Assembly (NCBI RefSeq): GCF_001425745.1
Contig: NZ_LMDF01000007.1
Span: 186,899 to 250,898 of the forward strand
Source of the DNA: Caulobacter sp. Root343
GTDB lineage: Bacteria; Pseudomonadota; Alphaproteobacteria; Caulobacterales; Caulobacteraceae
Length of the DNA stretch: 64,000 nucleotides
Direction of reading: 5' to 3'
The position numbers and the translations under genes are program-made. Within the stretch, counting starts at the first letter, position 1, and the number at the start of each line of letters is the position of its first letter. Below the pieces are notes generated by a model that was not told where the DNA came from, did no database searches, and saw only the letters and a list, made by a program, of their open reading frames with translations. Of the stretch, positions 8,720-16,352 are shown piece by piece.

Positions 8720-9924
8720 CCCTGGGCGTCGGTGGATCGACCGTGGACCAGCAATTGGCCGGACTGTCGCGCAGACCCGGACGGCCGCCGGCCATCACGA
8801 TGGCCGAGTACGAGGCGCGGTTGGAACGGGCGCGAGCTTTGACCACGGCCTTGGACGCCGACGCCCTGCTGGTCGGGGCGGGGGCCAGTCTGCGCTACTT
8901 CACCGGCGTGCCGTGGGGCGCGACCGAGCGGCTGGTGGCGCTGCTGCTGCCGCGCGTCGGCAGGCCGATCATGATCTGCCCGGCGTTCGAACTGGGCTCG
9001 TTGCAAGCCGACCTGAAGATCGAGGCCGACGTCCGCCTGTGGCAGGAGCACGAGGATCCCGCAGGGCTGGTCGGACGGGCCCTGTCGGAGATCGGGGCCG
9101 ACGCCCTGGCCCTGGACCCGGCGGCGCCATTCTCGCTGTTCAGCGCCCTGGGCAAGGCGGCTCCGTCGCTCCGCGCGCTCGACGCCACGCCGGTGATCGA
9201 CGGCTGCCGGGGCGTCAAGTCGCCGGCCGAGCTGGCGCTGATGCGCTACGCCAAGGCCATCACCTTGGACGTCCATCGCCGCGCCGCCGCCATCCTGGCG
9301 CCAGGGATCGCCGCCAGCGCCGTCAAGCGGTTCATCGACACCGCCCACCGGGCGGCGGGCGCCGACGGCGGTTCGACCTTCTGCGCCGTTCAGTTCGGCC
9401 TCGCCACCGCCTATCCGCACGGCCTGCCCGGCGATCAGGTCCTGGCCGAGGGCGACCTGGTGCTGATCGACACCGGCTGCCAGGTCGAGGGCTACAACGC
9501 CGACATCACCCGCACCTATGTGTTCGGCGAGCCCGACGACGAGCATCGCCGTATCTGGGACATCGAGCATGAGGCCCAGGCCGCCGCCTTCGCGGCCGTA
9601 CGGCCGGGCGTGCCTTGCGAAGTCATCGACGAGACCGCCCGCCGCGTGCTGCAACGCCACGGCCTGGGTCCCGACTACGCCCTGCCGGGCCTGCCGCACC
9701 GCACGGGCCACGGCATCGGCCTGTCGATCCATGAAGGCCCGTACCTGGTGCGCGGCGACCGCACGCCGCTGGCGCCGGGCATGTGCTTCTCCAACGAGCC
9801 GATGATCGTCGTGCCCGACCGGTTCGGCGTGCGGCTCGAGGACCACTTCCACGTCACCGAGGACGGCGCGGCCTGGTTCACCGAGCCCTCGCCCTCGATC
9901 GACACGCCGTTCGGTTCGCGGTGA
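8716..9924 (+). CDS. M24 family metallopeptidase (Xaa-Pro dipeptidase-like)
   Basis: The 402-aa protein has a creatinase-like N-terminal domain (about 1-165) and a pita-bread M24 domain with all five metal ligands: Asp252 (LIDTG), Asp263 (NADITRT), His332 (RTGHGIGL), Glu361 (SNEP) and Glu375 (RLEDH). ATG at 8716 forms an ATGA overlap with the dehydrogenase stop. Location beside hydroxyproline genes suggests it cleaves X-Pro or X-Hyp dipeptides to feed the pathway. Relatives with the same fold include ectoine hydrolases and creatinases, so the substrate is inferred. Confidence 0.88.
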   Translation: MTLGVGGSTVDQQLAGLSRRPGRPPAITMAEYEARLERARALTTALDADALLVGAGASLRYFTGVPWGATERLVALLLPRVGRPIMICPAFELGSLQADLKIEADVRLWQEHEDPAGLVGRALSEIGADALALDPAAPFSLFSALGKAAPSLRALDATPVIDGCRGVKSPAELALMRYAKAITLDVHRRAAAILAPGIAASAVKRFIDTAHRAAGADGGSTFCAVQFGLATAYPHGLPGDQVLAEGDLVLIDTGCQVEGYNADITRTYVFGEPDDEHRRIWDIEHEAQAAAFAAVRPGVPCEVIDETARRVLQRHGLGPDYALPGLPHRTGHGIGLSIHEGPYLVRGDRTPLAPGMCFSNEPMIVVPDRFGVRLEDHFHVTEDGAAWFTEPSPSIDTPFGSR

Positions 9925-9973
9925 TCGCGCCCGCCCTGACATCATCCGCCGCCGACCACCTCTGGGGGACCCT

Positions 9974-11413
9974 ATGAACTTCTGGACTCGCCGCAAGACG
10001 CTCGACGCGATCTTGACCGTGGAGGCCGACCGCCGGCTGAAGCCGACCCTGTCCTGGCCGCACCTGCTGGCCCTGGGGATCGGGGCGATCATCGGCACCG
10101 GCATCTACACCCTGACCGGCATCGGGGCCGAGCGGGCCGGACCCGCGGTGATCCTGGCCTTCGCGGCCTGCGGGGTGCTGTGCGTGTTCGCGGCCCTGGC
10201 CTATGCCGAGGTGGCGACCCTGATCCCGGCGGCCGGCAGCGCCTATACCTACGCCTATTCGGTGCTGGGCGAGGGGCTGGCCTGGATCGTCGGCTGGAGC
10301 CTGGTGCTGGAATATGCGGTGACCTGCGCCGCCGTGGCGGTGGGGTGGTCCGGTTACATGGTCGGGCTGCTGAAGAGCGCCGGGATCAACCTGCCGCCCG
10401 AGATCCTGGCCGGTCCGCACGCCGGCGGGATCATCAACCTGCCGGCCGTCCTGATCACGGTGGCGGTCACGGCCATGCTGGCCAAGGGCGCGCGCGAGAG
10501 CGCCACGCTGAACATCGGCCTGGTGGTGATCAAGATCGTCGCCCTGGCGGTCTTCGTCGGCCTGACCTTCACGGCCATCAAGGGCCAGAACTTCACGCCT
10601 TTCATGCCCTACGGCTTCGCGGCCCATACCGAGGCCGGCCACCCGCGCGGCGTGATGGCCGCCGCCGCCATCGTGTTCTTCGCCTTCTTCGGCTTCGACG
10701 CCGTCTCGACCTCGGCCGAGGAGGTCAAGAACCCCAAGCGCGACCTGACCATCGGCATCATCGGCTCGATGGTCATCTGCACGATCATCTACATGCTGGT
10801 CGCCGCCTGCGCGGTGGGGGCCTGGCCCTACGCCCAGTTCGCCGGCTCGAGCGAGCCGCTGGCGTTCATCCTGCGGGGCCTGGGCCACCCGGCCGCGGCC
10901 TTCGGCATCGCCGCCGCCGCCATCATCGCCCTGCCCAGCGTCATCCTGGTGATGATGTTCGGCCAGACCCGGGTGTTCTTCGTCATGGCCCGCGACGGCC
11001 TGTTGCCACGCGGCCTGGGCCGGCTTCACGCCAAGAGCGGCGCGCCCGTCATCCTGACCCTGATCACCGGCGCGGCCGTGGCGCTGGTCGGCGGCTTCCT
11101 GCCGTTGGCCCAGATCGCCGAGCTGTCCAACGCCGGCACCCTGTTGGCGTTCATCTGCGTGGCGGTCTGCCTGATGGTCCTGCGCGTGCGCCGGCCCGAC
11201 CTGCCGCGCCTGTTCCGCTGCCCCGCGGCGTGGATCGTCGCGCCGCTCGCGGTGGTCGGCTGCCTCTATTTCATGATCAGCCTGCCGATGGGGACCTTGA
11301 TCCGCTTCCTGGTTTGGAACGCGATCGGCCTGGTCGTCTATCTGGTCTACAGCCGCCGCACGAGCCTGCTGGCGCGGGGCGTCGAGGCGCCCGCGCTGCG
11401 TGAGGGAGCGTGA
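9974..11413 (+). CDS. APC-superfamily amino acid permease (cationic amino acid transporter type)
   Basis: The 479-aa protein is strongly hydrophobic, with about 12 or more membrane helices. The first carries GIGAIIGTGIYTLTG (about 36-50), the substrate-backbone binding loop of APC transporters; FFAFFGFDAVSTSAEE (about 234-250) and VVIKIVALAVFVG match the CAT/YhdG group. It follows the M24 peptidase by 49 bases on the same strand, after a GGGGGA ribosome site. The neighbours suggest uptake of hydroxyproline, proline or short peptides' amino acids, but family members carry varied substrates. Confidence 0.88.
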   Translation: MNFWTRRKTLDAILTVEADRRLKPTLSWPHLLALGIGAIIGTGIYTLTGIGAERAGPAVILAFAACGVLCVFAALAYAEVATLIPAAGSAYTYAYSVLGEGLAWIVGWSLVLEYAVTCAAVAVGWSGYMVGLLKSAGINLPPEILAGPHAGGIINLPAVLITVAVTAMLAKGARESATLNIGLVVIKIVALAVFVGLTFTAIKGQNFTPFMPYGFAAHTEAGHPRGVMAAAAIVFFAFFGFDAVSTSAEEVKNPKRDLTIGIIGSMVICTIIYMLVAACAVGAWPYAQFAGSSEPLAFILRGLGHPAAAFGIAAAAIIALPSVILVMMFGQTRVFFVMARDGLLPRGLGRLHAKSGAPVILTLITGAAVALVGGFLPLAQIAELSNAGTLLAFICVAVCLMVLRVRRPDLPRLFRCPAAWIVAPLAVVGCLYFMISLPMGTLIRFLVWNAIGLVVYLVYSRRTSLLARGVEAPALREGA

Positions 11414-11565
11414 GTCCGGCTCGACGTTAGCGGGGCGCTCGATGTCCTGACGACACGAACACGCCGCGTTCCCGTACCGCGACGCCGTCCGCGAAAAGAC
11501 GCTGAACACGATCACGGTGGGAGGCGGACGCGCGTCCGTGTGCTAGCTACGACTCATGCGTTCCG

Positions 11566-11605
11566 ATTTTTGATCTTGCGTTTCAAAAATCAAATTGTCA
11601 GATAA
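11566..11605. promoter_or_regulatory. AT-rich control region upstream of kduI with two candidate operators
   Basis: Within the 287-base gap before kduI, ATTTTTGA (11566-11573) and TCAAAAAT (11583-11590) form a perfect 8-bp inverted repeat with a 9-base spacer. Immediately downstream, TTGTCAGATAA (11595-11605) differs by one base from the palindrome TTGTC-N-GACAA, which also recurs upstream of the GH42 and GH39 genes. The stretch is conspicuously AT-rich for this genome, as expected of a promoter. No regulator can be assigned from sequence. Confidence 0.45.
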
Positions 11606-11700
11606 ATAGGACAAGAACGCGTCGAGCGACGGACGGGATAGATGCCAGCAGTCAGTATCGTAGTGGCGGTGGAGCACGGCCGGGCTCCGAGGCGCGCGCT

Positions 11701-12549
11701 TTGACCTACGACAAGGTTTTCTACGCCACCCATCCGGCGATGATGGACGGCGCGAGCAATCAGGATCTGCGCGATCGATACCTGATCGAGGGTCTGTTCG
11801 TCGAAGGCGCGGTCAAACTCAACTATCTGCACCAGGAGCGCCTGGTGATCGGCGGCGCGTTTCCGGTGGCGACGAGCCTGACTCTGCCCACTCAGTCCGA
11901 GCCGCCGTCGGAAGCCGGAAGGCCGCTTCTGGCCAGCCGCGAAATGGGCGTCGTCAATGTCGGGCAGGGCGTCGGTCGCGTCGTGGTCGACGGCGAGACC
12001 TTTGTCCTCGAGCCGCTGGACGCCCTCTACATCACGCGCGGCGCGGCCGACGTGCGCTTCGAGAGCGTCGAGGCGGCCAGCCCCGCGCGGTTCTATCTGG
12101 CCTCTACGCCCGCCCATGCGGGCTTCGAGACCAAGAAGATCTCCACGGCGACGGCCATTCCGTTGGAGCGCGGCTCGCGCGAGGGCGCCAACCATCGGAT
12201 CATCTACCAGCTGGTCGTGCCGGGCGTCTGCGCCTCGGCCCAGCTGCTGCTGGGCCTGACCATCCTGCAGCCGGGCAGCGTCTGGAACACCATGCCGCCG
12301 CACCTGCATGACCGCCGCTCGGAGGCCTATTTCTATTTCCGCCTGGGGGACGAGCGGGCGGTGCATTTCATGGGCGAGCCCGACGCGATGCGCTCCTTGG
12401 TCATCGCCGACGAACAGGCGGTGATCTGTCCGCCCTGGTCGGTCCATACCGGGGTCGGCTCCGGCAGCTACGCCTTCATCTGGGCGATGGGCGGCGAGAA
12501 CCTCGACTATGGCGACATGAACGTGCTCGACATCTGCCAGCTTCGGTAG
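11701..12549 (+). CDS. kduI: 5-dehydro-4-deoxy-D-glucuronate isomerase (KduI)
   Basis: The 282-aa cupin-fold protein matches KduI over its full length (E. coli KduI is 278 aa). Zinc ligands are His201, His203 and Glu208 in [12 protein letters not shown] and His249 in PPWSVHTG. It interconverts 5-dehydro-4-deoxy-D-glucuronate and 3-deoxy-D-glycero-2,5-hexodiulosonate, the cytoplasmic step after pectin oligomers are cut to unsaturated uronates. The start is a TTG at 11701: no ATG or GTG lies upstream in frame before unrelated sequence, and a GAGG lies about nine bases before it. It heads a block with GH105 and DUF2264 genes. Confidence 0.95.
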   Translation: MTYDKVFYATHPAMMDGASNQDLRDRYLIEGLFVEGAVKLNYLHQERLVIGGAFPVATSLTLPTQSEPPSEAGRPLLASREMGVVNVGQGVGRVVVDGETFVLEPLDALYITRGAADVRFESVEAASPARFYLASTPAHAGFETKKISTATAIPLERGSREGANHRIIYQLVVPGVCASAQLLLGLTILQPGSVWNTMPPHLHDRRSEAYFYFRLGDERAVHFMGEPDAMRSLVIADEQAVICPPWSVHTGVGSGSYAFIWAMGGENLDYGDMNVLDICQLR

Positions 12550-12569
12550 AACCGAGAACAACAAGACGA

Positions 12570-12590
12570 GGCCGGGAAACAAACCCGGCC
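12570..12590 (+). other. Intergenic hairpin between kduI and GH105
   Basis: GGCCGGG (12570-12576) and CCCGGCC (12584-12590) form a perfect 7-bp stem with loop AAACAAA. There is no T-tract, so it is not a typical terminator. It lies just before the GAGGAAG ribosome site of the GH105 gene and could modulate mRNA processing or translation. Confidence 0.35.
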
Positions 12591-12606
12591 GCACACGGAG
12601 GAAGAG

Positions 12607-13818
12607 ATGCAGCGAGTTTCCCGGAAGGCGATTGGGGCGGCGATCGGGACGGCGGCCCTGCTGGCGACGCTCTCGCCATCGGCCGTCTCGGCCGCGCCCG
12701 CGCAACCGCCGGCGGCGACACAGTCACAGGCCGTTCCGTACGCGCGAGCCGAGGTCCTCCGCCTGGCCGAGAAGGTCGCCGACTACCAGCTGGCCACCAT
12801 GGCGGCCGGCTACATCCCGCCCAACACCTCGCGCGACACGGCCGATCCGAAGGGATGGGTGCAAGGCGCCCTGTTCGTCGGCCTGCGTGACCTGGCCGAC
12901 CGTTCGGACAATTCGGCCTATCGCCAGGTGATCCTGGCGCGGGGCCTGGCCAACCAGTGGGAGCTAGGCAAGCGGTTCTATCACGCCGACGACCACGTGA
13001 TCGGCCAGTCCTACCTGTGGGCCGCGCGCCATGGCGGCGGGGATGCGGCGATCGCGCCGCTGCGCCAACGGTTCGACGCCATCTTGACCTATCCGCCCAA
13101 GGTCGGGCTGGAGCACGCCGAATACACCGACCCGCGCGGCGTCGATTGCGACCAGCGCTGGTGCTGGAGCGACGCGCTGTTCATGGCCCCCGCGACCTGG
13201 TTCGAGCTGAGCGCGGTCACCGGCGATCCGCGTTACGCCGCCTATGCGCGCAAGGAGTTCGCGGCGGTCACCGACTTCCTCTACGACAAGGACGAACACC
13301 TCTATTACCGGGACTCGCGGTTCTTCCCCCGGCGAGGCCCCGACGGCGAGAAGGTGTTCTGGAGCCGGGGCGACGGCTGGGTGTTCGCGGGCCTGGCGCG
13401 CATCATCCCGCTGCTGCCGGCCGGCGATCCCGACCGCGTCCGGATGGAGACCGTCTTCAAGGAAATGGCCGGCAAGCTGAAGGCGATCCAGAAGCCGGAC
13501 GGCTACTGGTCGCCGTCGCTGCTGTCCGATCCCAGCAAGTCGCCGCCGGAATCCAGCGGCACGGCCTTCTTCACCTACGGCATGGCCTGGGGTCTGAAGG
13601 CGGGTTTGCTCGATCGCCCCACCTACGAGCCCGTCGCGCGCAAGGGCTGGACCGCCCTGACCCGCGCCGTGCACCCGGACGGCAAGTTCGGCTACGTCCA
13701 GCCGGTCTCCGATCGTCCGGAAAGCGTCAGCTACGACGACACCCAGTTCTACGGCGTCGGCGCCTTCCTGCTGGCGGCGACGGCGATGGCGGATCTGGAC
13801 CTGAAGCCGGTTCGATAG
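12607..13818 (+). CDS. GH105 unsaturated rhamnogalacturonyl hydrolase, exported
   Basis: The 403-aa protein starts with a signal peptide (about 1-29, cleaving near SAA). It matches the (alpha/alpha)6-barrel GH88/GH105 family: the candidate proton donor is Asp129 in ADDHVIGQSYLW, and CWSDALFMAPATW (about 186-198) and WSRGDGWVFAGL are family landmarks. It would release unsaturated galacturonate from the non-reducing end of lyase-cut rhamnogalacturonan in the periplasm. A good ribosome site (GGAGGAAG) precedes the ATG. It lies between kduI and the DUF2264 gene on one strand, consistent with a pectin operon. Confidence 0.9.
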   Translation: MQRVSRKAIGAAIGTAALLATLSPSAVSAAPAQPPAATQSQAVPYARAEVLRLAEKVADYQLATMAAGYIPPNTSRDTADPKGWVQGALFVGLRDLADRSDNSAYRQVILARGLANQWELGKRFYHADDHVIGQSYLWAARHGGGDAAIAPLRQRFDAILTYPPKVGLEHAEYTDPRGVDCDQRWCWSDALFMAPATWFELSAVTGDPRYAAYARKEFAAVTDFLYDKDEHLYYRDSRFFPRRGPDGEKVFWSRGDGWVFAGLARIIPLLPAGDPDRVRMETVFKEMAGKLKAIQKPDGYWSPSLLSDPSKSPPESSGTAFFTYGMAWGLKAGLLDRPTYEPVARKGWTALTRAVHPDGKFGYVQPVSDRPESVSYDDTQFYGVGAFLLAATAMADLDLKPVR

Positions 13819-13826
13819 GGGCGACC

Positions 13827-15080
13827 ATGCACAAGCGCGATTTCATGAAGGCCGCCCTCGTCGGCGCTGCGTCCCTGGGCGCTGGCGCGGCCGAGGCCGC
13901 CAAGCCGGCCAAGGCTCCGATCGACGACCGCGCCTACATGGCCGGCCTGCTGGAGAAGATCGCCAGCCCGGTCCTGTCGGCGATGTCCAAGGGCGAGCTG
14001 AAGAAGACCTTCCCGCTGGAGCTCAGCCCCACCTGGGACGGGCGCGAGTCCGGGGTGGCCTATCTGGAATGTTTCGGCCGGATGATCTCGGGTTTGTCGC
14101 CGTGGCTGAGCCTGCCGCAGGACGACACCGCCGAGGGCAAGGTCCGCAAGCGGCTCACCGAACAGGCGTTGCAGGCCTACGCGCACGCCGTGGATCCGGC
14201 CAGCCCGGACTATCTGCTCTGGCGCGGCCACGGCCAGGCCCTGGTCGATTCCGCCTATTTCACCCAGGCCCTGCTGCGCGCGCCCAAGACGTTGTGGGAC
14301 CCGCTGGACGCGACCACCAAGAAGCGCATCGTCGAGGAGATCAAGGGCCTGCGCCGGGTCAATCCGCCGTTCATCAACTGGCTGCTGTTCGCGGCGATGA
14401 ACGAGGCCTTCCTGCTTCAGATCGGCGAGGAATCCGATCCGATGCGGCTCAACACCGCCGTCCGCATGATCGACCAGTGGTACGTCGGCGACGGCTGGAT
14501 CAAGGATGGCTCGACGTTCCACTTCGACTATTACGGCTCGTTCGTGATGCATCCGATGATGATCCAGGTGCTGGAGATCATGGAGGCCCACAAGGCGCCG
14601 TTCTGGAAGGACGACCTGACCAAGTGGCGCGAACTGGCCGTCAAGCGGGCTCAGCGCTACAGCGAGCACTTGGAGCGGTTCGTTTCGCCCGAGGGGACCT
14701 TCCCGCCGTTCGGCAGGTCGCTGACCTATCGCACGGCCGTGTTCCAGCCGCTGGCGCTGCTGGCCTGGCGCAAGCAACTTCCGGCCAAGTTGTCGGAGGG
14801 GCAGGTGAGGGCGGCGCTGGTCGCCGCGCACAAGGCCGTGTTCACCCAGCCCAGCAATTTCACTGAAGGCGGCTTTCTGACCATCGGCTTCGTGGGCCAC
14901 AACCCGGCCCTGGGCGACTGGTATTCGAACAACGGCAGCATGTACGTCACCACGGAAGGCTTTCTGGCCCTGGGCTTGCCCGCGTCGGACGGCTTCTGGA
15001 CCACGCCCTCGCTGCCGTGGACCCAGAAGCTGGCGTTCGCCGGGCAACCGTTCCAAAAAGACTATGCGGTCGACTATTGA
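13827..15080 (+). CDS. DUF2264 protein, probable secreted glycosidase-like
   Basis: The 417-aa protein starts MHKRDFMKAALVGAASLG, a Tat-like signal (KRDFMKAAL), nine bases after the GH105 stop. The rest is rich in aromatic residues and helix-forming segments (YLLWRGHGQALVDSAYF, DGWIKDGSTFHFDYYGSF, PSNFTEGGFLTIGFVGHNP), matching DUF2264, an (alpha/alpha)-barrel-like family found in plant-polysaccharide loci. Relatives have been linked to glucuronide hydrolysis, but I cannot assign activity. Context (kduI, GH105, IclR) points to trimming of pectin side chains. The family call is fairly firm; the function is inferred. Confidence 0.8.
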   Translation: MHKRDFMKAALVGAASLGAGAAEAAKPAKAPIDDRAYMAGLLEKIASPVLSAMSKGELKKTFPLELSPTWDGRESGVAYLECFGRMISGLSPWLSLPQDDTAEGKVRKRLTEQALQAYAHAVDPASPDYLLWRGHGQALVDSAYFTQALLRAPKTLWDPLDATTKKRIVEEIKGLRRVNPPFINWLLFAAMNEAFLLQIGEESDPMRLNTAVRMIDQWYVGDGWIKDGSTFHFDYYGSFVMHPMMIQVLEIMEAHKAPFWKDDLTKWRELAVKRAQRYSEHLERFVSPEGTFPPFGRSLTYRTAVFQPLALLAWRKQLPAKLSEGQVRAALVAAHKAVFTQPSNFTEGGFLTIGFVGHNPALGDWYSNNGSMYVTTEGFLALGLPASDGFWTTPSLPWTQKLAFAGQPFQKDYAVDY

Positions 15081-15186
15081 GCGGAACGGCGGCCTTGGGG
15101 CGGCCATTGCATTCTGGCCTTGGAGCCGTATCACTATTCGGTACGGCGCACGGCAATGTCGCGGTGAGCCCGCGTGAACGGTTGAT

Positions 15187-15978
15187 ATGACGGACACCGC
15201 CCCGATGGATGCGGACGAGGCGTCCTCGCCCCGAACGAGCGCCGGCGCCCAGACCCTGTTCAAGGGGCTGGAGGTGCTCAGCCGCGTGGCCAAGGGCGAC
15301 ACGACGCTGGGCAAGATGGCCAAGTCGCTGGATCTGAACAAGACGACCGTGCACCGCCTGGCCTCCACCCTGGTCGAGGCGGGCTTCCTGTCGTTCTCGC
15401 CGCGGGAAGGCTATGCGCTGGGGACCAAGCTGCTGGAACTCGGTTACGCCGCCTCTCAGCAGATCACGCTCACCCGCGTCAGCCATGACCACCTGCGCCA
15501 GCTCTCGCTGGACACCGGCGACACGGTCAATCTGGGCGTCCTCGACCGCGATCAGGTGCACTATATCGACAAGATCCCCGGGACGCGGCGCATCGAGGTG
15601 CGATGCGTGATCGGCGAGCGGCAACCCTTGCGGCATACGGGCCTGGGCAAGGCGCTGTTGTTGGACGAGGGCGAAGATTTCCTGCGCGAGGTGTTCCAGC
15701 GCGAAGCCGCGATCCTCCCCCGCTATCGCTACGACCTTCGCCAGTGGCTCGACGTCATGGCGCGGTATCGCGCGCTCGGCTACGCCCTCGATCTCGACGA
15801 GAACGAGGACCACATCCGATGCGTCGCCGCGCCGATCCGCGACATTGGCGGCAAGATCGTCGCCGCCGTTTCGGTGTCCTCGGTCGCCCAATACATGGAC
15901 GACGCCCGGATCGAGACCGTGGCGGCCTATGTCAAGGAAACGACCCTGAAGATCAGCGCCGAGTTCGGCTACCGCTGA
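15187..15978 (+). CDS. IclR-family regulator, probable pectin/uronate (KdgR-type) regulator
   Basis: The 263-aa protein has an N-terminal IclR winged helix (about 22-85: LFKGLEVLSRVAKG, LDLNKTTVHRLASTLVEAGF) and a C-terminal effector domain (about 95-260) with the expected RHTGLGKALL and AAPIRDIGGKIVAAVSVS segments. KdgR of enterobacteria, which senses 2-keto-3-deoxygluconate, belongs to this family. The gene lies 106 bases after the DUF2264 gene and before a TonB receptor, so control of the neighbouring pectin genes is likely. The exact ligand is inferred. Confidence 0.88.
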   Translation: MTDTAPMDADEASSPRTSAGAQTLFKGLEVLSRVAKGDTTLGKMAKSLDLNKTTVHRLASTLVEAGFLSFSPREGYALGTKLLELGYAASQQITLTRVSHDHLRQLSLDTGDTVNLGVLDRDQVHYIDKIPGTRRIEVRCVIGERQPLRHTGLGKALLLDEGEDFLREVFQREAAILPRYRYDLRQWLDVMARYRALGYALDLDENEDHIRCVAAPIRDIGGKIVAAVSVSSVAQYMDDARIETVAAYVKETTLKISAEFGYR

Positions 15979-16352
15979 GGCGCGATTCGGTCGCTGGCCC
16001 GGACGCCGCCGCCGCCCCGGCGTACCTCTCCCACGCTCCGAACCCACCGGTTTCGTGTTGCTGGCGCGCAACAATAGGCGCCGAAACGCGCCTTAACCTG
16101 AAAAATCATACAAATGGCGTTCCTCTATATGTTGGAGCGCTTCGCTATGTGTTACGCCTTGCGTCAGAAGCGAAAAGCTCGACCGCGAGGAAACATGCCT
16201 AGACCGACGAAGCGGGATTCCACCGCTTAGCGCACACACCTGCGTCTGTTCTCGAATTTGAAACGCGCCGCCACCGGCGGACAGCTCCCTCGATCGATCG
16301 AGGGGGACGGGGAAACTGCGCGGCCGAAAAGCGCCGCGAGGGGAGGGACACC
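15979..16352. promoter_or_regulatory. Upstream region of the TonB receptor gene
   Basis: I see no credible gene in this 374-base gap. It contains the inverted repeat TGTTGC-N6-GCAACA (16056-16073) and, at about 16100-16160, a stretch much lower in GC than its surroundings that probably holds the promoter. The segment before the ATG at 16353 has a strong GAGGGGAGGGA ribosome site. Which regulator acts here is unknown; the adjacent IclR protein is the obvious candidate. Confidence 0.4.
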
